DNA of 64,000 nucleotides, from contig OU342821.1 in NCBI GenBank assembly GCA_910591455.2, positions 18,303,787-18,367,786 on the forward strand. The letters run 5' to 3'. A model generated the notes under the pieces. That model was not told the origin of the DNA, searched no databases, and worked only from the letters and a program-made list of their open reading frames with translations. Below, piece after piece: positions 27,032 to 36,000 of the stretch. This stretch comes from Pholis gunnellus (lineage: Eukaryota > Chordata > Actinopteri > Perciformes > Pholidae). Position 1 is the stretch's first letter. Each line of letters starts with the position of its first letter. Position numbers and translations under genes: made by a program.

Positions 27032-30000
27032 GAAGAGACAGACGCAGACAGGTTCAGAGACAGAAGGGAAGATGTTCTCCAAGAAAATGTAACGGCGTGA
27101 CCCGTCTCTGTCACTGTGAAATAATGAGCCCTTTATCTCAGGAAGGGTGCTTACTCAAAACCTAATCTCTGGAATTAGTAATATAATGGGAGACGGAGGT
27201 CTCTCTCCCCCTCCCGTCTGTCTCTCTCCCCTTCTCCCTCGCTGCCTCTCAGTGCCATTCCCATTAAAGCTTGCACTTTTGTACTGCTAGAGTTTGACTC
27301 CATCATTTCTCCCCAGCTGCCTGGCGGGGATGAGCTATGTAGTGGAGATCCTTCATGTCTGCTGCAGCGCTAATGGGGCAGGTTTAGGAAGCTGTGGGCC
27401 ACTAAATTACCCTACATTGCTTAATATGGCTCAGCCAGGCCATATGCAGAGGGGACCTGTGGGTCACGGTGATGTTTCAAAGGTGATTTAGGGAGGATTG
27501 AGCACAAGATGAGGAGCAATTGGCCATCGGATACAACTGCACCCCGCTAATGCGTTTTGTCAGTGTTACTGTATCCCCATCTGTTTAGTTGCTGTGTCGT
27601 TATTCATTTGGCCAACGTTCAGTTCTGCACAGTTCCTGATTCTGAGTCTGAGTGTATGAGGGAAGGCTTCCAGTTTATAGTCTGTGAAGTGTCTTAATAA
27701 CAACTCGGGCACCTCTTGATTGTGAACGGCTGCTCTCATGGTCTGTTGTTGGTGTTTTTATTCTCTTCTATTTTTTCACATGGTAATAACTTCATAGATA
27801 ATAGAGAATTATAGATCAACCATCTTTGCAATTATTGGGGCAGAAACATCCCAGCAAGTACGCAGACGCTTCAAGCTACGCAAGATCAATTTCATACGTC
27901 GTTGCATTCTGGGGATGTGTCGTTTGAAAATTGTAACGCTGTCTGTAACATCAAACAACTGAAAGCTGACTCCTTCTGCTCCCCTTTGACGTAGCTCTAT
28001 CTGAGCATTTATCATTTATTTATAACATTTTGTCACCTGTTTATTTGAACACATGGTTTTATTTTTTTTTCTTCTTTATGTGCTTTAAGTACGTCAGCAC
28101 ACGTTCCACTCGTGGAATGTACATAAGAAGTGACGACACCAATTGGTTTGTGGACTGACGTTTTGTAGACTCGAGTTCGGCGATTTGTCCGTCGCCATCT
28201 TGGAATACGGCTGTCGCCATCTTCGCTTTTTTGCAGCCGATGAACAGACTTTACAATATTTGGTATATGGCGTCTCTACGCCGTATACGGCTCTGGTAGC
28301 GGCAGCGACCTGTCAATCACAGTGAGCCCCGCCCTAAAGCATACCCTGCTTTATGGTCTGTCTGAGTCTAAATGGACCATAATTTACTAAATGAACATCA
28401 TGCTGTATTGAAGAAGACTTGAAACTAGAGATTGAGACCATAAACTCATGTTTACAATGTTTACTGAGAGAATAAATCAAGTGACAATTCGAGTCATTTT
28501 CTCATAGACTTCTATACAATTCCGGAGGAGTCGCCCCCTGCTGGTCAGGACAGAGAATGCAAGTTTTAAGACAGTTAGTGTTAGGCTTCACTCGGCAGAA
28601 CTGGAGGTTGCCGCCTGGTTCCTCCGCAGACGCCACATTTGTTTACTGCTGTGGTCACGGAAATGTTCTGATTAGCTCTATATCGCCCCATTGAGGAATA
28701 ACGTTTATTACCACCAAGAGCGCACATTGAGTATGTTCATCGGTGTCACACGTTTGTGCCATTTAAAGCGAGGCGTTCATCATTAGCGTGGGACCGTGTA
28801 GGACCATGTGTCTGCCCTCAGTGTTGCTCACATAGCACTGGGCTGAATGCCTGGTGTTCAGCTTTCACTTTGATGGTTAACTTAAAGCCTCTTTCTGCCT
28901 CTGCAAACAAATTCTTGGCAGTAATTGAAATGTTAATCATCATGAATCAGTATTCTCACCCCGCACTGTATAAAGGTGGGTGCTGGATACTCAAAAAGCC
29001 CTTCAGGGAGACAGCATTACATTATTGAGCTTGTCTCATGATTAACCCTCAAATGAACTATTAATGGCTCGAATATGTGTTTAATGCATCAGAACTAAAT
29101 CTGGTCTCTCTGCTGATCCTCCCTCCAAAGGAAGTGATGTCTGTGGACGAGGAGAGCACGTCCTGCTACTGCCTGCTGGAGACCCAGAGGTGCCATGTGC
29201 TGTTGGAGCATCCGGGTCGCTACGCTCTGGTGGGCGAGCCGCTGAACCAGGACGCGGCCAAGCGTCTGAGGCTGGCTGTGTTTGGTAGTCCCGATACCAG
29301 CAACTCCCTGGGCTTCACCCTCAGGGTCTACTGTGTGGACGACACGCCTCACGCTTTTCAGGTACGAGGGGAGAGAGGGAGGATGTAGAAGGAAACGAGG
29401 AAGAACCAGGGATGATTCAATGTGATGAGAAAGTTATTTGCTTAGAATTGAATATATTTGTCTTGTCAAAATTTCAAAAATGATTGTATTCAGGATAGAT
29501 CATGTTAAAGTCAATTAAATTTTATTCATGTAGCTCAATAACAGATCACAAATTCTCCTCAAGGGGGGTTTACGATCTTTGGATGAGGGAAAAACTCCCC
29601 AAACAAAACAAACATAAAAGAGTACGCAGTTTTTGAGTTTGGATTTAAACAGATTATTCCAGAGGAATGGGGTTTTATGCAGATATGATTCCTGTATTCT
29701 GAGAGCGCAGAGTCCTGATTGGAGTATAAGGTTTAAGGAGATCAGACAGGTTCCATTTACAATGTTTGGGTCAATGGCTGACCAGGAAATGTTACAATAA
29801 TTCAGTCTGGCATGAATATGCCTCAACCATGGATAAAAGAGAGATGTTTTTTTACAGGTGAAAGAAGGCTTTCATGAAGCACTCTGTTGTACACGACAGG
29901 AGAACCAAAAAAATAAATCACAAAAACCCGCCCTGGCTCTGTGGCACAGTGGTGCTTTAAGCTAAATGCTAATGTCACAATGCATTTACTGTTGACACCG

Positions 30001-33000
30001 TTGTAGCCTAAGGTGTTAGCATGCTAACGCTTTGCCATTTAGCACCACTAACAAAGTACAGCTGAGGCTGAATTGATGTATCTTCAGAACTTCATGGCAA
30101 TCCTTTTAATAATTCTCGAGATGCTTCAGTCCTCTAGTGTGGCAAGAATGTAACAGAATTCCACTATAACATTGTATAAATATTTGATTTAATACATTTG
30201 AATTGCACTGGTTTGGTCGTTTTGCCTGGGAGAATTGCTGTCTGGGTTGTTGTTTTTGTGCTCCACTGAAGATCTGCCTGCTCGGTGACATTGCCACTGG
30301 GAGATGCTTGATGACTAGCAGACAAAGAGGGACTTTTAATTACAAAGACAACAGATGCTCCAAGGTTGCCTCTCTGCCCTTTGCGTAATTTAATTTGCTC
30401 TCTGTTAATTAAAGGTGTTTCAACATTGCTTTTCACGTGACGGAGTATTTGAACACGTTCAAATGAGACGCTTTTTTGCGAATGCAGCGCCGGTTCGTCG
30501 CCGTTGCTGGCGAAACGGTGCTTTGAGGAAAGTTTCTGACACCAAAACATACTTTTTTTTGTCTCCTATCTTAATTAAACACTCACATACTGCTTAACTA
30601 CTTCTAAAGTAGTGCTGGTGGTTGTCCTGTCCAGCCACCAGACTTACTTTTACTTTTGGCTTCATTCAAGATGTAGAATTGCATGTGGTCAAAGTTTAAT
30701 TAAATGTAGGGGCCAAGAGGCAGTCCAGCCCCACCAGTCAGACATTTGTTTTTCGTTGGCTTTTGTTTGAGCTTCATAGGACAATTAATTTCCCCTGTGA
30801 GCCTGAAGCAGGAATTGATCAGGTTGAAGTCAGCCAGTATGCTTTGCATTCCCCTTCTCTGTCTCTGAGCTGTGTGAGTGAGAGGAAAGGCACCGTGCAT
30901 ACCGGACTCACTGCCTCATGCTGAACGGGGCTGTTAGGTTCAGACCCAGGAGCCCAAAGCCCCACTACAGAAACACAAAATCATGCCAAGTGTATTTGTC
31001 GAATAACGAGTCAAAATATCTCATAACGCTCAATATAACACACAATCACCTATCGAGGCTTGTTTTAAGACAGTGCATCTTTAAATATTACTCTCAAAGA
31101 GACTAAAATGAGCAAAAAGGAAAAAAACTGACGAATACAGAGAAATACAAAAAGAGAGCGAAGCAATTACAAAGATGTGCGAAACAGCTAGGGACTCACA
31201 ATGAAAAGGGACAAAACAACCACAATGAGACTCAAAGAGACACAAAGCAACTACAAAAAAGGCTCAAAACGACTACAAAGAAACACAAAATCACCACTAA
31301 GAGACACAAAACCACAGAGACGCGTAATGACAACAAACAGAGGCTAAACAACTTTAAAGTCCGTGTGTTTTGCTCCTATGTGGTCGGAACTTTTGCATGT
31401 CTGTGCTCAGGGGCCCGGTCTCATAATCCGCCCATGAAAGATCCCAAGACACAGAAAATGTAAACACAAAACATGCAAGTACATAACACATGCACACCGA
31501 TGCTATTTTTCTCCATAGATCCCTGGAAGAAAATACAATATCACAAGTCCAGAAAGAAGACGTATAATATTGACAAAAGACTTTTGTTTTGATCTTTATG
31601 TCTCGTCTTTGTGCGTAACCAATATCTTTGACTAACAATCGGGCCGCTCCATTTATCAGATTTTTAGGCTCTTGCTGCTTCTGCTCGTCGGTTTCATCCG
31701 TCTTGTGTCAGGCTGCGTGTTGTGAGCAGCTGTGGCTCTGGAGGGCCAAACGTCCGGGGGCCAATCACTCCGGATGCATTTTCAAGCTTAAAATTGAGTC
31801 GATGTTTCTACATAATGATCATGGCGTTTCTCCAAATAGGATCAAATATAACTAAGAAGAATTCATTCTGGGAGGAATTTGTTGAAAATATGGTGTAAAT
31901 CCCCCAAAATATGTAATAGTAACAAAGCCATAATCAGTATGGATCATAAACAGGTTAACGGTAGGGATCAGTGAGAGTTGCATATAGACATATGTATAAG
32001 TATGTATACTTCAGTGTAAGATGTAAATGCTCAAAGGTTACCAACATATACAAGTTGAGTTGTGTGCTGTACCTGAGTCCTGGCTTGGTGCGCTGACTCT
32101 ATCAACCAAATAAGATATCTAACCTTTTTTTTTTCTCCACCCCCCCCAACTCCCGCCCCACCCCCCCGAAAAAAACCCGACCCACACTTTTCCTTATCAG
32201 GAGGTGGCAGTTGGCGAGCGCAGCAGGGGCGGGCGGCTGCTGGAGGAGCCGAAAATGATGCTGTTCCGGGGGAACACGTTCAGCCTCCAGGTGTCCATCC
32301 AGGACGTCCCACAGTTACTCTGGAGCATCAAGCCTTTCACCACCTGCCAGGTAGGCAGTTTATAAAGTCCTGCTAAAACCTGGAAATGTGAGTTTGTGAG
32401 AACAGAAGCTTAAGAGAGTTGAACGTCGTGTTCGGTTGTATCCTGATCGTTAGCTTTTTACCTTTTGGCGAATGCAGTCACGCTCAAAAGTATTAAAGGT
32501 GGTGTTCATTTGTGAACAAAATGTAAAAAGTATCATTTATTTTCTGCAATAATCCAAAATCCAGTGGTTCAATCCCATCGGCTTTTTGGCAAGAGAACCA
32601 GTGCGATGCTAACTTTTGGCTAACAATGTTGGCCTTAAAAAAAACCCGTCAGGGTAACAGAGAGAAGCTGTGCACCTTCATCTCCTCAGCTTCCTCTGTT
32701 CCTCCATAAGAACGGTCGACCAGTTTCCCCCCTTTTCTTCCTCGGTCACATCAAAGCAAAAGGGCAGCAGCAAGGACACAGCAGGAGCTCACTAAGGCTA
32801 GATATCCCCCCCCCACGCACACACACACACACACAAACTTACAAAATTAATTATGACTGCCAGGCACACGCACACACGTCTCCTAGTTATCTTCATAGGG
32901 GTCTTACATGCCGCATGTTGTGCTCTGCCCTGTGATGTTTATCCCACCAGTGACATCCTATTAGCAGGATTAGCCCATCGCGGTGCGTCCAGAATACCAA

Positions 33001-36000
33001 CAAGGTGGTCTTGGAGAGAGAAGAGCCACTATGTGAGGGTCCTACAGGGAAGATGGGCCGTAGGCTTTCATTCAGACACCACTCTCGTCTGAAGGAGGCT
33101 TTCACAAGTAGCCGCCCTCCCGTCTGATGGATCTGAAGAGAGGATGATTCATCCATAAAACACTGTTTTTGACCCGTTCTCACTGCGCCACTGTCTGGGT
33201 CACACAGTAGTTAGTAATGGAAGTCGAAATTGGCTTTCTCGATTCCATTTACTCCGAATGCTCTGATACTTTTGGTTTTTTCAGCTGCCACTATTCGTGG
33301 GGAGACGTAGCGCAAACTGGGTAAATCAAGGCATCGCTGTCCTAATTCCATAATCACATTACAGTTCCTGATCTAACAGATTGCTGTTTACGAGAATATT
33401 CAAGGCGTATTATAATAATTTAGGAAAGAAAACATAACACACCAACAAAGAGGTGAATATGGCTTGGGGAGTCTGAAGCTAATGCTATGGGCTGTACGCT
33501 TATTTAGAAAGTCTTCACCGGATTATTTTATGTATTTACGGAGACTATTTATGCTAATGATGTGAGCTTATGTCTGTAATATTTATTGACCTCATGACTT
33601 CATGTTCGAATAGCCACCCTGTTGGTTGTAAATCAAGTAACTTTGTATTACTTTTGCATTATAACCAACGATTATTTTCGTTGTTGATTAAACTGTCGAT
33701 TACTTTCTGGATTAATCAATTAGGTGTTTTAGTCCAAAAAATCTAAGAAATCAGTTTCTCCCAAATCCCAAGATGACACCCTCAAATGTAGTTTTGTGTC
33801 CACAACATTTAGAAAACCTAGAATCTTTTTTTTTTTTTATAAATCAAACCATTTAATCAAATATACATTTCACAGTTTACATTTAATTGATTAATCGTAG
33901 TTTTAGCTCTAACTTGATTATTTCTCCCAGGCAGCACTCAGTTTGTGTATAATGTATAATTTATGACGTTTCTGCACTAATGACTGCAGCTCCCTCAGAT
34001 GTTAGCGGGATACGTTTCCATCCCTTGGGCTCTAAATGCCTGTTGGTGTTCTGTCTGACGGGTAAACTGCTTGATTAGGTAACGTCATTGATTGGCTAAA
34101 GAGGCCACTCATTTGGGCTTAATTAATCACGTAGACAGCAAAGTGGGTGACAAAGCGGGACTCAAATAACTAATGTATTTTTGATTTAATGAGTTTGTTC
34201 CACTGTTTTAATCCTTTCCTTGTCCTCCCATGCACGTCCGTCCCCGCTCCGCAGGAGTTCTCCTTTTCTCAGGTGTGGGCCAGTAACCAGCGTCCCCTGC
34301 AGTGTGCCTTCTCTCTGGAGCGATACAGCCACTCCTCGTCGCAGCTCTCCTGCAAGATCGGCATCAGACAGGTCAAAGGCGAGGAGCAGATACTCCAGGT
34401 CTACACGTCGGTGGTGGAGGTGAGCGAGCGCTTGCGGGAAAAAAAACGGACGCCGTGTCCTCGGCGTGCGGTCAAGCGGGCTTGTTAATAGGTTCTTTTA
34501 TTACACTGGATGACTCTTGATTTGATTTAAGGGCTTGCTTAATGAGCCTCTCAGGGAGCTTTTCATGTATAGATTGCAAATTGTCTTGCTAAGTCCTTGT
34601 CCTTGTGTTCATATTGAGAATTTCAGCCGCGGTATGAAAATCACCCTGACACCTCCTCTTCTTTCCTCTTTTTTTTTCTTCTCTCCTCGCTGGCAGAATG
34701 AAAAGGGGGTGGTTCCCTTTTTCACTCAGTCGGACTGCACCATCACCTCTCAGACAGGGTCAAGGGCCTTTAAAATCCCCCCGTCCATCCGTCAGCGGAT
34801 CAGCGCCACCTTTGACACCGCTAACGCCAAGGGGAAGGACTGGCAGCTCTTGGCTCAAAAGCTCCACATAGACAGGTATCAGAGGGTGTCCGACTTCCAG
34901 AAAACCTGCATTGTCATCCTCATTCTTTATTGCATGCAGTTGTCAATTTACCTCTCGATGAGTCACGGCAGCTCCGATACAAATTAGCTGCTATAGGTTT
35001 TTGTCCAGGTGTTGTTGCAGAATGATGAAATGCAGCATTCACGGGTCTCTCCTCTGTGTAAACGCCGTTCCCTCTTTTGAATACTATTTTTAATCTGGAA
35101 TTTAGGCACCGTGTCAGCCCTAATCTTCCATCACCAACCAGCCTTCAGTAACACGCCACGCTGCTGATTTCATTATAGATCTGGAAACACATGCACACAG
35201 AGATAGAAAGAGATGAAGAGGGAGACAGGGAGGAGGGGGGGGGGGGGGGGGAAGGGCCAACTTTAGCACAGTCAGAACAACTGGAGATAAGACGCCGCGT
35301 TTTTGCAGAAAGAAGAAGGAAGGAAGGGCCCGCTGACAGGCCCGGCCCTCTGGCAGCAAAATGGCTTCATGTTAGCGCTCATCATTAGCAGCATCTCTGC
35401 ATGAGCGCCTCCTCAACTTCCCCGGAGGTTGTGCCAGGTCAGTATTTGCGTAGGCTGTGGAGAATTTCAGTTGTTTGGAATGGGTTGATCTCTATTTGTG
35501 CTTCAGAAGAGAAGTCAATAAGATAATCTTCAAGAGGAAGATTAGATCTGTGCAGCCGGCTCCATCGGGCAGTTGAGGGAAGAAAAAAAGTACTGGAAAT
35601 GAGTATTCTCTCTTGCTTGCCAGTTGGAGAAACATGAGAGGGAAAAAGTTAACGAAGAAACTGTGACAGAAACTATGTGATTTAAGGAATTTCACTTAAA
35701 CCGAGGCTGAAAACAAACATCTGTGACTGAGGGACAGGAAAGGCTTTTCCTCTCCAGCCCAGTCGAACACACCAATACGCCTGTAATGGGGATGTCGCCA
35801 CGTAGTTAAGCTGATTTTTGTCATTCTTTCTCTGAATATTGGGGGAACATCGGAGGGAATGTGGGATGAAGAGGAAAAGAGGGTTGAAGGCGACAAAGGA
35901 AATCCCATCGCAATGAAACAGTGCACTCTGTTGGATGGGCGTTATAACAGCAAGCGGGAAGAGAATCAATGCAAAGGAAAAGCTGCTTTTCTAATAAACC

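Larger units (their letters stand above)
29362..32200 (+). other. unc5d intron with three repeat-like stretches
   Basis: Repeat-like sequence at 29513-29880 and 29955-30115, and a degenerate tandem stretch at about 31085-31350. No exon found. Confidence 0.6.
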
